A stretch of DNA of 64,000 nucleotides. It comes from Nicotiana tabacum. Lineage: Eukaryota > Streptophyta > Magnoliopsida > Solanales > Solanaceae. Each line of letters starts with the position of its first letter. The stretch's first letter is position 1. The notes under the pieces are model-generated. The model was not told the DNA's origin and did no database searches. It worked only from the letters and a program-made list of their open reading frames with translations. This document shows, one piece after another, positions 1 to 11,934 of this stretch. The DNA is taken from the NCBI RefSeq assembly GCF_000715075.1, contig NC_134090.1, forward strand, positions 49,049,792 through 49,113,791. Direction: 5' to 3'. The position numbers and the translations under genes were made by a program.

Positions 1-1010
1 AACAATCTCTCACATTTGCGGGACCTGCTACTGGTGCCAAGAACACCAGAAAATCTAGTGTGCTTTCAGCTCTTCCCACACGTCCGAAACTCACCCGAGC
101 CTTCGGGGCTCCACACCGAATACTCACACAAGTCTAACAACATTATACAAACTTGCTCGCATGATTAGAACACCGAAATAACATCAAAAACTAAGAATCG
201 CCACCCAAAACCAATGAATCAAACTTAAGAACTTCAAGTTCTTCGTTCCACTTCCAATGCGCCGAAATGACACCAAATTTTGCGTACAAGTCTTAAATTA
301 CATTACGGAATTACTCCAACTTTCGGAATCGGAATCCGAACACGATATCAAATAGTCCACCCTCGGTCAAACTTTCACAAAACTTCAAGTTCTAACTTTA
401 CGCCAAATGACTCTCAAACGACCTACGGACCTCCGAATCCACTTCTGCATGCGCTCCTAAGTACAGAATCATCATACGGAGCTATTCCCAGGCTCGGAAT
501 CCCAAATGGACGCATAGAATGTAAAAATTCAACCAAAATTTATGGAATTTGCTCAAATTGACAACTTTCTCTATTTGGCGCCGAAACGCCCCCGGTTCAT
601 CCAAAACCTCCGAACATACGCCCAAGTCCGAAATCATCATACGAACCTGCTGGAACCTTCAAATCCTGATTCTGGGGTCGTTTCCTCAAAAATCCAATCT
701 TAGTCAATTCTTTCAACTTAAAGCTTCCAAAATGAGAATTTTCTTACTAAATCAACTCCGAACTTCTCGAAATTCAATTTTGACCACGCGTACAAGTCAT
801 AATACCCGAAGTGAAGCTGCTCATGGCCTCAAATTACTGAACGGCACGCTAGAGGTCAAACGACCGGTCAAGTTGTTACAAATAACGCATATATACTCGT
901 CACCTCATATATACGTTGTTCTCACACATAATACACGTAGCAAATAGACCAAAAAGTCCTAATCCCTCAAGTTAAGGTTAACCATGATACTTACCTCGCT
1001 CCGTAACTAA
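1..1010 (+). repeat. Dispersed repeat family R1, copy 1 (left end outside window)
   Basis: Non-coding, C-rich on this strand. It shares an ordered set of blocks with 1440-2460: 'aaactcacccgagcc' at about 88, then 'ctcgctcgcatgat' at about 150. The same blocks appear reverse-complemented near 62492 (aggctcgggtg) and around 62300-62340. Short open frames here have no family signature. What kind of mobile element it comes from is not clear. Confidence 0.6.
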
Positions 1011-1439
1011 ATCAATGCACAACTGTGACTTTTTCTTTCGAATTAGCCTCCAAACCAATCAAATCTAGCCAAATGTAGTTCAAATAAGACAAAATAGGAT
1101 TTAGAAACTACTCATGAGTAAAAAAGATTTAATCTTTAATGATTTTAGAAAAAGTCAACAAAAGTCAACCTCGAGCTCGCTTGGTCAAAACCCGAGATTC
1201 AGGCCAAAACCCTATTATCGATTCACCTCCAAGCCCGATCATGTGATTTCGAAATCCGACCTCAATTTGAGGTCTAAATCTCAATTTTACAAAATCCCTA
1301 ATTTTCTACCATAAAATGTCCTCGATTAAAGGTTAAAATCAATGAGTGATTATTAAAAGATAAAAAAACAAGTTAAAATTTACTAACCAATGAAGTTAAG
1401 ATAAAAAATCTCTTCAAAATCGCCTAGGTCGAGCTCAAA
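1011..1439. other. Spacer between R1 copies, no gene seen
   Basis: AT-rich sequence, probably still part of the R1 repeat unit because the anchor blocks recur about 1.8 kb apart. No splice-compatible coding segment or RNA gene was recognised. Confidence 0.4.
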
Positions 1440-2460
1440 CTTGAGAATGTTTAATACCTTGGCGTCAGGTGTTCTTCGCGTTCGCGAAAGAGACTGGCCA
1501 AATGGCCTACACATTCACGGTGAACCCTTCACGTTCGCGAATGCTTAAACCCCCTGGCCTTCACGTTCTCAAGCCAAGGCTCGCATTCGCATAGAGTAAC
1601 TGGTTGCCTTCCCTAGAATCCCATGACTCTTCGCATTTGCGAGAGGACAATCGCGTTCGCGGAGGGTAAGCCCTCCACTGCTTTGCGTTCACGACCATGT
1701 CACCGTGTTCGCTAAGAAGAAATCCACCCCAGTTCCCCTTCGCGATCATTAGAGTAGCTTCGTAATCGAGAGAGTAGCTTTGCGATCGCGGAGCACATCA
1801 CACCAGACAACAGAAAACAGCTGAAACCAGCATATTCTTAAGTCCAAAATGATCTGTAGCCTATCTGAAACTCACCCGAGCCCCTGAGGCTCCAAGCCAA
1901 ACATGCACACAAGTGTAATAACATCCTAAGAACTCGCTCGCATGATCAAAATACCAAAATTGCACCTAGAACTACGAATCAGACGTCAACATGCATGAAG
2001 TTTCAAAGAAACTCAAGAACTTCTAAAATCACAACCAAGCATCCGAATCCTATCAAGCCAACTCCGATTTGCACCAAATTTTGGAGAAAAGTTTCAAATA
2101 GCAAAATGAACCTATGCCAAGTCCCCGAACTAAAATGCGAATCCAATAACCACAAAGTCAACCTACGGTGAAACCTAGAAATTTTCCAAACCTTCAAATT
2201 ACTAGCTTTCAGTAAAATAAGTCAACCGAATTCAATTCTGAGCATACACCCAAGTGGGCCCATTGGGATCGTCAAAATACCAATCTGGGATCGTTTACAC
2301 AAAATATTGACCGTAGTCAACTCCAGTTATTTTTAAAGCAAAAAATCATAGTTTCTTCAAATTTTCACATAAAATCTTTCCGAAAAAAGACACGAATTGC
2401 GCGTGCAAATTGAAAAATATTAAATAGAGCTAATAGAGGTTTCAGAACGTGGAAATATGG
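1440..2460 (+). repeat. Dispersed repeat family R1, copy 2, with TTCGCG-rich segment
   Basis: The segment 1470-1790 has repeated TTCGCG / TTCGCGATCGCG type words, giving an unusual CpG density in an AT-rich window. From about 1848 the sequence parallels copy 1 (Ser/Pro-rich frames, 'ctcgctcgcatgat' at 1933). Diverged direct copy of 1-1010. Confidence 0.6.
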
Positions 2461-3130
2461 GCTAGTACTCAAAACGACCTATCGGATCGTCACAAGCGGA
2501 TCCAGGATTTAAGTTTTATGGATTCAACATTTACGATTTTTAGCAATAATCCCACTATATTTTTAGTATTACGAGTTCATATTTCTTAAGGAAAGATTCT
2601 GGGATTAAGGCATATTTATAGCCATTTTCTGGCACTATTTTTGAAAAGTTTGCAACCTTTCAGAAACAGCCATGGCTGTTAGAATAGGCAGGAACGAAAA
2701 CGTTTCCCGTTTAAAATATTTCGAGAAAATAAATTTAAAATAATTCGGAAAAGAAACGGACCGGTTCGCTTCGCTGGTTTAATCCGGGTTGACTTTTCGT
2801 TAATTAATTAAATAATTAAAAGAAATTTTATCCAAAAAGATTAATCCAAATCCAAGCGACAACGACAACGGCGCGAGGCTTACCTTCTTCCCAACCCATT
2901 TAACACCAAGGGAAGTGCTTTCTCAATATACACACATTCCTTTTTCTTTCCACCACCAATGAGGGACAATTGCTCTTTCCAAAGCATAAGGGAGCTTATT
3001 TTCCCTTTACATTTCTTCCTTCCATTTCCCATTCACCAAACTTCGATCCAAACATTTTTACATATAAAATTGTACACCAACTCAAAAGTACCGAGACTTG
3101 ATACCGATGGCTACATTCGTCTCTACTTAC
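2461..3130. other. Intergenic, no gene seen
   Basis: Contains short AT-rich and pyrimidine-rich stretches. The 74-residue open frame at 2959-3183 has no recognisable domain and runs into the MITE, so it is not called. Confidence 0.4.
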
Positions 3131-3469
3131 AGCCTGTTTGGCCAAGCTTTTTTTTTTGGGTCAAAAGTGATTTTTTTGGCTGAGGTGTTTGACCAAGCTT
3201 TTGGATGGAAAAAAAATGCTTTTGGGGAGAAGCAAAAGTAGTTTTTGAGAAGCAAAAAAAGTAGCTTCTCTCCAGAAGCACTTTTGAAAAAAATACACTT
3301 AGAAGCAATTTTCAAAAGCTTGGCCAAACACTAATTACTAATCAAAAGTGTTTTTCAAATTAATTAGCCAAACACAAACTGCTTCTCACCAAAAGTACTT
3401 TTTGAAAAGTACTTTTGAAAAAAACACTTCTCAAAGTAAGCTCATTTTAGAAGCTTGGCCAAACACGCT
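3131..3469 (+). mobile_element. MITE-like element, copy 1
   Basis: About 340 bp bounded by inverted termini: AGCCTGTTTGGCCAAGCTT at the left, and the reverse complement of AGAAGCTTGGCCAAACACGCT at the right. The inside is built of short words (AAAAGCTTGGCC, AGAAGCA, CAAAAGTACTTTT) that recur in both orientations. There is no transposase. A TSD could not be fixed by eye, so the superfamily is open. A second, inverted and more degraded copy lies at 40060-40416. Confidence 0.65.
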
Positions 3470-4720
3470 ATAATCGGAATTTTTGTTCATGTTTCAGGTC
3501 TTGTCGGAGTCTTGGCCCCTGCTGCTTGTATTTTGTTTTGAGGTTAAATCTAAACGAACAACTTATCATAAGAGGTGGTACAAACAACTTTTTTGGTGAC
3601 ATTCATAGACCATTTTAATGTTTTATACATCAATACCACACAAGAGGGGGGTGATTTGTATGGTGACCAATTTTTCGCTTAAACTGTTTATGGAAGAATC
3701 TGGTTCTTCTATGTGTTCCAACTACTACTGTTGCGGAATGATAAATATACAAAGTAAAGAACACAAGTATTTTTACGTGGAAAACAGCCAGCTCAAAAGG
3801 TGAAAAAAACCACGACCTACTACTCAGTAGGATTTTCCCCAATACTTCACTAAATCACTGAGCCAAAATAGCATTTACAAAACTCTTTGTAAACCTAAGG
3901 ATTACCTCTAATCCCATTGTAGCAACCAGCCTCTAACTGTTGCGATAACTTCAAGTTAACTCTTACTTGAATACTCAAAGTACCTATTACAATTGCTTCT
4001 AGATAAAGCTGAAAAGTACAATATGAAAACACCTACTACAATTGAACTAGAAATAAAGAAAGACACATAAAACTCTTTATGGAGCTGGTTCTTCAATCTG
4101 GTTCATGTAGTTTCAGGTTTGCACACTTGAATTACACACGAACTGCTTGCAAAAAGCCTTGCTATTTTGCTCTCAATTCACGTTTAACTTTTGCGTTTTT
4201 ATGCAACACTTGTAATGTGAGAACATCCTGCAATTTATAGAGTTAGTAGATGAAGAAATAACTGGAGTTCTGATGCAACTCTTCCTTGGTGGAAGAGTTC
4301 AAGTTGATTTCAACTTCTAACTCCTTCCCTATCTTGGATAGTGTTCTCTTTGATTAAGGAGTCCTTCTCCTTATCAATTATGCAACCTTTTCGATCAAGA
4401 GATATTAAATACATCAAGTTAAGCTTATCTCCTTCACGTGCAACCCACATGCTCAAATCTGCCCGTTTTTGTGCACCTGAGGGATGAACCTGGTTCATCC
4501 TGAGTTTCTTTTTCAGTCTTCAAAACTAACCTTTACTTGGGCCAGCACATTTTTTATTCACTTTCACACATATAGGCCCCATTACATTTCTCTTGTAACT
4601 AAAAAAAAACATGCTAAAATATCATAAATCTGCTAGGTGTTGTTTGTCTTTTCCTTGAAACACAACTTTAAATGAATCAAATATGATGGAAGAGCCCAAA
4701 GATTATTTGTCATTGGTTGA
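3470..4720. other. Intergenic / 3' flank of the MADS gene
   Basis: No coding signal on either strand. The part nearest 4720 should hold the 3' UTR of the minus-strand MADS gene. Segment 3780-4500 has a low-complexity, repeat-like character (words such as CTGGTTC and GGTTCAT) and may be an old dispersed repeat. Confidence 0.35.
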
Positions 4721-4936
4721 TCAATCCAAAATACTGAAATTTTCCACACTGAAAGTCTCGTTGAGGACAGTGTCATCCCATTCCCATGAATCATTCTCTT
4801 GTGTCCTTTCAACAAAATATTGATTGTTTTCCATGATATTCGCCTATAATCACAAAACGTTCTTAAGTGAGTATTTAATTATCTGAATAGTATAGCACAA
4901 TGAATTCAAAATCAAATAAAGGCAGTCAAATTAATC

Positions 4937-4980
<44 letters not shown>

Positions 4981-7900
4981 TGATGATAATGATGACAACG
5001 ATGATGATCATAATAATAATAATAATAATATGAGCTGACCTCCAAAGCATAGCTACATCCATTAAGACCTCTTGCATCACTCTGAACTGAAGAATAATCA
5101 TCATTATTCTGAATGATGTGATTGTTGTTATGACTTGAAACGTTTATATTGCTTGGATATTGCAGTGTATTCCAATTTGTATGGGGATAATCCAACTCTA
5201 ATTGAGAGGAATTATTTAATTGAGTACTCATGGTGGAGAGTGGACCGGAGATAGGCCTGAGAAAAAAAAGAGATTAGCAATCATATAACAAGAACAACGA
5301 CTACATAAACTTCGAGAAATAAAATATTCTGTCTTTTATATGATATTATTACTCTTTTAACAACTTCTCTCTGATAATAATTTTGACTTCATATTGAGTT
5401 TAAATGTATTGATCATTATACTTGGAATGTGATCATTCTTTTGGAAATGGATGAAGCATATTATATATCTTGCAAATAATAATTAAATGCATAACGTGTT
5501 TGATCGACATATTTTGTCCCATCAAGTTTATCGACAAAAACCTTGTAGAATTGCAAAGATTGTTCCAAAAGTTCATGATAGAGCTGCTACTACTTTCACC
5601 AAAAGTCACTTGTGCCTGCAAAATGAATTTAATTATCACAACCCCGGCCCTTTACATGAATAAAAAGGGGCAAACTTAAAAAGGAATAATATGTTCAAGA
5701 ATACTAATTGTACCTCTGATTGACCAAATGCTTGTGTTGGATTCTGTTGCACATCTACTACCATGTTTTGTTGCTCGCTCTATTGTGCAAAAATATTAAT
5801 AAAAAGGTCAAATAAAATATCCCGTTCTTTTTAAGGAAATCTTGATTACTGCATTTTAAAAAGTGTACCTGTGCTGAGATATAAGGCGATGAGTTTTGAA
5901 TTTGAGGAAATGATATATTTCCGCACTGTGAAGAACTTGCAAAGGGAACGTTATATGCGTAATTGCTTGAATTTCCTGCCACTCTCTTTCCTCTGTCTGT
6001 CAAATCTTGAAATTGGAATATGTTCCCTTGAATACTTGCACTGTAATAATAACGACAATAAAAAAAACAATAATAATATAAGCAGAGACGAACAAGGATG
6101 ACTATTTACACAACTCAACTTAAAAGGAAAAAGAAGAGTATATATATATATATATATAATGGTTAAAAAAGACCTGTATGGATTAATCCAAGTATCAAGC
6201 TGCTGTGGATCTGTTTCTTGTGCAGCAAATTGAAATGGTATAGTGTCCATCTTGCCTTGTTTCTCCAATTCCATCTGATCAAAATTCATCTGATAATAAT
6301 CAGAAATTTGTTGAATATAGAAATTAATATGACGAATAATCCTTAACAAAAATATATAATTTTATTGTGAAAGAACAGACTTTTCTAGCCATGACTTTTT
6401 GCAGAGATTGTTGCAAGTTTCTCTCACACCAATAAAGTTGATGAAGAGAAGGCTCTTGGTCTACTCCAGGTTCGTAATCCCTGAATAATTTTAATAATAA
6501 AGAAATTAAACCATGTCTATTATATTGCATAAAATAAATAGTGAAAAGTAAAATAAAATGGAAAGCAATGATGTTATAAGAAGAATTAACCAAAAGGAAA
6601 ACACTTGTGACGTTAAAGCAAATTAAATAACCTTATATTGGCATCCAAAATCTGCATTTCCAATGTGCTCTTCTTGATTTGTAGCTCCAAATTCTGCACC
6701 AAAGTAATTTTAAGTTAGAAGTGAAGCAATTTAATTATCGATCAATTTTAAGCTTCAGGAATGGAGTTGTGCCAACCTCAATCCTGTACCAGCAACAGGT
6801 TGAAACATCCAAGGAGCCATGGATCAATGAGAAACTTTCATTAGTGAGAACCAATTTCACTTGATAAAAAAGAACTCAAGTTTGTACTAGTTAGTTAGTA
6901 ATTAGAAATGGCAAAGTAACCTATTAGTAATTTACTTAACTCGTTTAAAATTAAAGGGGTTGGGTTATGAGTTATGACTCGTTTGTTGACCGGATCCGAC
7001 GAGTTAAACTTGAAATGATCTTTCAAACTATTAGATAAGAATGGGTTAACATAGTTATACCGATGAGTCAACATGCAATTCAAATCCAAACATAAATTTG
7101 GAGGTTGGGAATTATGTAAATTCAAAAGAACTTAAGCTAGGAGTGCTATTTTTTTTTTTTTATTTACTGTTTAAGTTGGCCAAACTTGTCCATTTATCAC
7201 CTCTGGTACTAGTAAGTGAAAGATTATTCATTGACTTTCTTTTTATGACAAAAGTTTATGGGGTAGTATATGTCACGATAAGAGGGTAATAAATACTTCA
7301 GTTTTTCGTATCATAAAGGAGTAAACATGCAATTCACACATCTGTGATCTGTCTATCTACTTAATTTGCAGGAGTGCCTTTTTTTTTTTTTTTTCTTTAA
7401 AACAATCAAGAGAGAGCTAGGATTGGGAGGTTGGAGTGGAAGAACAAAAGGCCCAAAAAAACTCGAGCAGATGTTAAGAAAATATTATACAACACTTTTC
7501 CATTTTCTACCCCTCCCCTATATATAATTCAGAAAAGAAAAATGAGAAAAGACTAATGTGACACTATTCCAAAGTATAAGGGCTGGTCTACATTTTCAAT
7601 TCCCCCCCTTCATAATAGATGTTTGTCATGCTTTGGCTGACTTTCGGTTCAAAATTGGAGTAGTTACTTATTTTGTTGGTGTTTGGATAGGATTTTTTTT
7701 ACAGTAACAAATAAATCCGATCAAGGGGAGTGTTAATCTTCCTGCGGTAAAAAATATAAGTAAGTTACTTTCCATTCTATTTACTAACCATGTTTATCAA
7801 AAATAATTGTTTCAAAATACTTGTCATTCTAAAAACTAAGAAAGAATTAATTATTATTTTTTTCAATTTAAACTTTAGCATGATAAGGTGTGCATTAATT

Positions 7901-9315
7901 GGAGAGAAAATGATATAATGAAATTTTCAAAAACTAGTGTCAATCAATTAGCCAAATAACTTTTATTATTACTGCTCTCTCAAATGCATTGGAGAAATTA
8001 TAGATGATTTGATTGTATACATGTGTAATCAAAATAAGCTCTCTCTAAGTAAAGCAAATTTTCATGGACACCATAAGTTTTGCAATTCAAATAGAGCAAA
8101 GATCAGTTTAACCGGTGAATGAAATTATCTATATTCAGTAGCCGAAAAATTATATAAAATTTATTTATTTATTATATATATATAATTTTAACTAGTATTT
8201 TATGAGCGGCTATACACTATTATTTTCCCATTCAATAAGGCGTGACAGAACATTTTTGCAAGTTAAGAAAATGAATAAAATATATACTAAGGTGAGACAA
8301 GAAATTAATCTCTCTTTTTTTAATGACACAAGAAATTAATCAAGTGGAAGAGAATGGAAAGAGAAACAAACTGTTTTTCAAGAAAGTGAATCTTGCTAAC
8401 ATCTCCCTTGATATGGTTCAAGTGCCTCAGTTTTTCCACCTTTTCCTTCATTTATGTACAGAAAGAAAAAAAGGAAAACAGAAATTAATAAATAAGTAAG
8501 TGGTGAGCAGTATTGATCCCAATAATTAAATTTTCTTAGTAGTCTCTATCACGAATTATGCTATTTTTGACTTTCAAAAGTTATACTTGTGTTCGTTAAC
8601 CAATTAAAAAACTGTTTAAATATCATTTAGTATTTTGTATATGATTGCATTGTAAAAGCATTTTCAGGGTCTTTTAGTTATTAATTTTTCATTTCAAAAA
8701 CACTTAATTTCTTACTCATTTTAAAATTAGTTAAATTGATTTACATTAACGGAAACAAGAAATATTCTTTAGAAAATTGAAAATGCTGCAAATAAATATA
8801 GAGGATTCTGGCGTACAGATAAATATATACAAGACTAAAGGAGTACCTGAACATCCGCTATGTGGCTAAGAAAAAAAGAAGAAGAAAATAATCATAAGTT
8901 AGTACAAATAAGTAACTAAATAGCTATGAAATGATTGTCAACTCAAGAAAATTTAGGAGAAGTTCATATACGTCAATCTCCTTTCAACTGGAAGATTAAT
9001 ATAGCGATGAATCATGTCTTCAATACTACAAAGGAAAAAATTAAAAGAAAATAATCAAATAACAATAGAATAAATCAATAACTAACATAACGGAATGTCC
9101 GTACAAAATTATTTAGGATCTTAATTGTGCTACCTTTTTTGACTACAGAATTTGCTTATTCGACCAGAAGGAGAGAATGCGACAAAAAACACATCAACAT
9201 CACAACAAACAGCAATTTCTTCCGCCTTCTTAATTAAACTACTACGTCGCTTGGAGAATGTGACTTGACGTTTTGTTATCTCTTCTATTTTCTTCATCTC
9301 AATTTTTCGACCCAT
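4721..9315 (-). CDS. MIKC*-type MADS-box transcription factor, 12 exons
   Basis: Predicted exons on the minus strand, 5' to 3': 9315-9134, 9025-8972, 8865-8847, 8445-8368, 6693-6632, 6480-6381, 6289-6174, 6040-5869, 5779-5714, 5615-5542, 5256-5040, 4843-4721. They sum to 1263 nt (420 codons plus stop), with GT/AG borders and consistent phases. Exon 1 encodes a MADS domain from a real ATG ([40 protein letters not shown]). Exon 2 gives [16 protein letters not shown], the I-region typical of MIKC* proteins. Later exons give a heptad-like K region ending in [10 protein letters not shown], then a Gln/Asn/Ser-rich tail ending [10 protein letters not shown]...SILD. MIKC* factors act as P/S-class heterodimers, chiefly in the male gametophyte, and bind MEF2-type CArG boxes. 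The K region looks closer to the AGL30/65 (P) group than to AGL66/104, but that is an eye judgement. The donor of exon 4 is uncertain (8368 or 8372); 8368 keeps the frame. No disabling mutation was seen. Confidence 0.85.
4937..5030. repeat. Compound AAT/GAT trinucleotide microsatellite in the last intron
   Basis: (AAT)n from about 4937 to 4978, then TGATGATAATGATGACAACG and a second (AAT)n to 5030. It starts about 10 nt inside the intron behind exon 11 (donor at 5039). Read on the minus strand it gives a spurious Tyr-run open frame. Confidence 0.9.
6139..6158. repeat. AT dinucleotide microsatellite in an intron
   Basis: (TA)10 tract lying between exons 7 and 8 of the MADS gene. Confidence 0.9.
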
Positions 9316-9405
9316 TTTCTTATGTGAAGAGAAGGATTATAGTCTCTTCTCTCCCTTGGAAGAATTCTGAGTAGAGTTGACTGAAAGAAGAAGCTGAAGG
9401 AGCAA

Positions 9406-9412
9406 ATTTATA
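9406..9412 (-). promoter_or_regulatory. TATA box of the MADS gene
   Basis: Reads TATAAAT on the minus strand, about 90 nt upstream of the ATG at 9315. It is followed by a C/T-rich leader, as expected of a plant core promoter. Position is the only support. Confidence 0.45.
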
Positions 9413-9419
9413 AGATCAA

Positions 9420-10375
9420 AAAGCTATTTGGGTTAAATATGAAATAAATGGAAAGTTTGGTCAACCTCGTCCACACACGCTCGAGGCGAAACCACACGAC
9501 TTTTTATTAAATGCTAAACTATCATGACGGATTTGACATATATAAATTATCACATTTAAGTATGGATTTTATCTAATTTATTATACTTTTGAAGAAAAAA
9601 AAATCAAAGTGACTTTCATTGACTACATTAAATCATTAGATTATCCTTACATTTACGTATATCAACTGCCCCTAGCTCATCTACCTTTTGTCCTTTTTCC
9701 TTTTTATTTTACCTTTTCTAGGTATACCAGTGAATACAATTATTTTTTCTTGTTTGGATGAATGCCCATTGAACTTAAACCGTACAACAATAGTTTACTT
9801 ACATAAAAGGTGTTCGGATATGCTTATAAGTTAGTTAGATCATTTTATAAATATTGTTTAGTTTATTTACGCGATCGATAAATATCAAAGTGTTGATAAC
9901 TCAAAAGCTTATCAGCCAAATTGAGCAAAAATTCATAAGTTGATCACTCACAACTTATGATTTTTACCTGATTATATGCACTTTTGGTTTGACTAATTTT
10001 TACTCTTTTATTTGTAATTCTTTTGTAATCTCTAAAGTACTCTTCCAAAAATAAAATATCTAACTCGTTCTCCATTTCACTTTCGCCATTTGTCCTTTTC
10101 CTTGTAAACTACTTTAAATTTGTATTCACATTTACTGGTTTTATGAACATTTCAGTAATTTTAATAGAAAAGGTGTTTATCATCACTAAATTACCAAACA
10201 CATCAATTGGTTATTATTAGTTTTCCTTTTAATTTATTCAAGTACATTGTTGATTATTCACATAATTACTTTCACTATTTAAGAGTATTAATTTTCAGTA
10301 TTTGATACTTACCAATTGCTATCAGCTAGCTAAGCTAAATGTTCTCATAATACTTCCTCTAAAGGTTTAACATAC
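9420..10375. other. AT-rich upstream region of the MADS gene, no gene seen
   Basis: No coding potential on either strand. It would hold the distal promoter of the minus-strand MADS gene. No CArG or other clear element was recognised. Confidence 0.4.
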
Positions 10376-11187
10376 TCTCATTATCATCCATATTCAGTTC
10401 CATATGCAATCTACTCAAAGACTTGGTTTTGAAATTCTTGAATTCAACTACTCATATTTTATATATTTAATTTAAGTTTTAACTTCATATAGGTCTAGAA
10501 TATATTTTCATTTGATTTACTATTTTTGTGAGCTAGAGAAAATATTTGTCTACCATTAGTTGTATAAGATTTTCAAAATTGTTTAGAATAACATGTGCAA
10601 CTCTTCCCATAGTCTTAAGCTTTTATATTGAATGCTAGATTTTTTTCACATTGTATCACAGCCTAACTTTCTTAAGCTTGTTTTTTTACTAAATTCTCCT
10701 ACATGTTCTGTCACTCTAGACTTCTCTCTGTCAACTTAACCCATCGAACCGTTTTGGCTTCTCTTCGTCAATACAAACCATTACTCTTTTAATTGTGCTA
10801 CAAATACAAAATGTCCAAAAAAAATTCACATCAACTTCCACTTTAATACCCAAAAAAAAATTCTGAAGTCAATCTATTAAGAGAGTCAACACTCAGTGGT
10901 TCAAAAATCTTGATGTCAAATGCTCAAATTTAATATATTTAACTTTATATTAGTAGTAATCTTCATTCAATTTGCTATTTCTCTCGTACCAAAAAATTGT
11001 TATTGTTTATTATTCCTTTTTAAGGTTCCGAAGGTATTATATTGAATGCTCAGATTCTTTCATATAATATTAGTCTATCAGAGCCTAATTTTGCTAAGAT
11101 TGTTCTCACGATCTTTATATCTACATCCATGTTCTCTCGCTCAGATTAAACAAATAAATTGCTTTAGTTTTTTTTTCTTCAGTTCAG
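10376..11187 (+). repeat. Local direct repeats (left part), units 1 and 2
   Basis: Two diverged units of roughly 470 bp. Each carries in order a 'tcaatct(a)...aagagagtc' block, a 'gaaattcttgaattcaa' block (about 10431 and 10902), a 'catttaatttacta' block and a 'gaatgctca.attcttt' block. Further units follow element A at 38586-39574, so the array existed before A inserted. Intron-like sequence; no coding frame. Confidence 0.6.
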
Positions 11188-11819
11188 TGTATACGGTTAA
11201 AATCGGGCTTGTCCGATTTTGCTATTTAATCGAGACCAGGGGATCACGTCGGAGATCGGCCTCATAATGGATCAGGCCAGAGTAAGAACACAAGGTGTCA
11301 AGTTCAAGAATCGGGGTGCCCATCGAGATCGAGGCCGACAGCGATCGGGACTCAGTATGACCGACTTCGAGTGAAGTGCAATAACGGAAAGACGGGATAT
11401 CCGTAATTGGTCGGAATCACGGTGGAAATCTCGAAACAGATCAAATCAAGGGTAGTTATTCATACCTATCATGGGATTTATTTCCATAATAGAATTGTAC
11501 TATAATTAGGATTCCTCTAATATATAAAGGGGAGTCCCCATTATTTATAAGGACTTGACATTCACACATATCAAATCAATATAATATTCTCTCTTTAACT
11601 CACGTTCTCTTGTTTATCGATTTGCTTTTTTTTAACTGTTCTTGCTCTACTAGCTCGAGGGTATTCCAACTCGAGGACTTTGTTTAAACACTGGTTCGCT
11701 CTACATTATTATCAATTTCTATTGCTTATCTTCACGTTTCTCAATTGATATTAAGTGAAATCACGTATCCTTAAAACCACATTACAAGTTTAATTGTTAC
11801 TCAATTTTTGGGGTAAACA
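11188..11819 (+). repeat. 5' LTR of element A
   Basis: Starts TGTATACGGTTAAAATCGGG and ends GGTAAACA. Colinear with 37957-38580. TATA signal ATATATAAAGG near 11520 is followed by a short GGGGAGTCCCCA inverted word. Confidence 0.92.
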
Positions 11820-11842
11820 GTTTGGTGCCCACCGTGGGAATA
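11820..11842 (+). other. Primer-binding-site region of element A
   Basis: GTTTGGTGCCCACCGTGGG directly abuts the 5' LTR. The same style recurs after the LTRs of D (41514) and G (63534). The complementary tRNA was not determined. Confidence 0.6.
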
Positions 11843-11934
11843 AGGATAATAGTGATTTCTTAATATTTTAACCTTCATAACACACGCTGCTTTTACGCTT
11901 GTTCTCATAAGTGTTTTTGATTTCAGGAATCAAC

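Noticed and set aside
4935..5231. 98-codon minus-strand frame ending in a Tyr/His run
   Set aside because: The first 64 codons are exon 11 of the MADS gene; the Tyr/His tail is the intronic AAT/GAT microsatellite read through the splice donor.
6776..6858. Possible extra MADS exon ([11 protein letters not shown]...) between exons 4 and 5
   Set aside because: Its acceptor gives the wrong phase with the preceding exon and its Cys/Trp-rich content does not fit a K region; leaving it out keeps a perfect frame.
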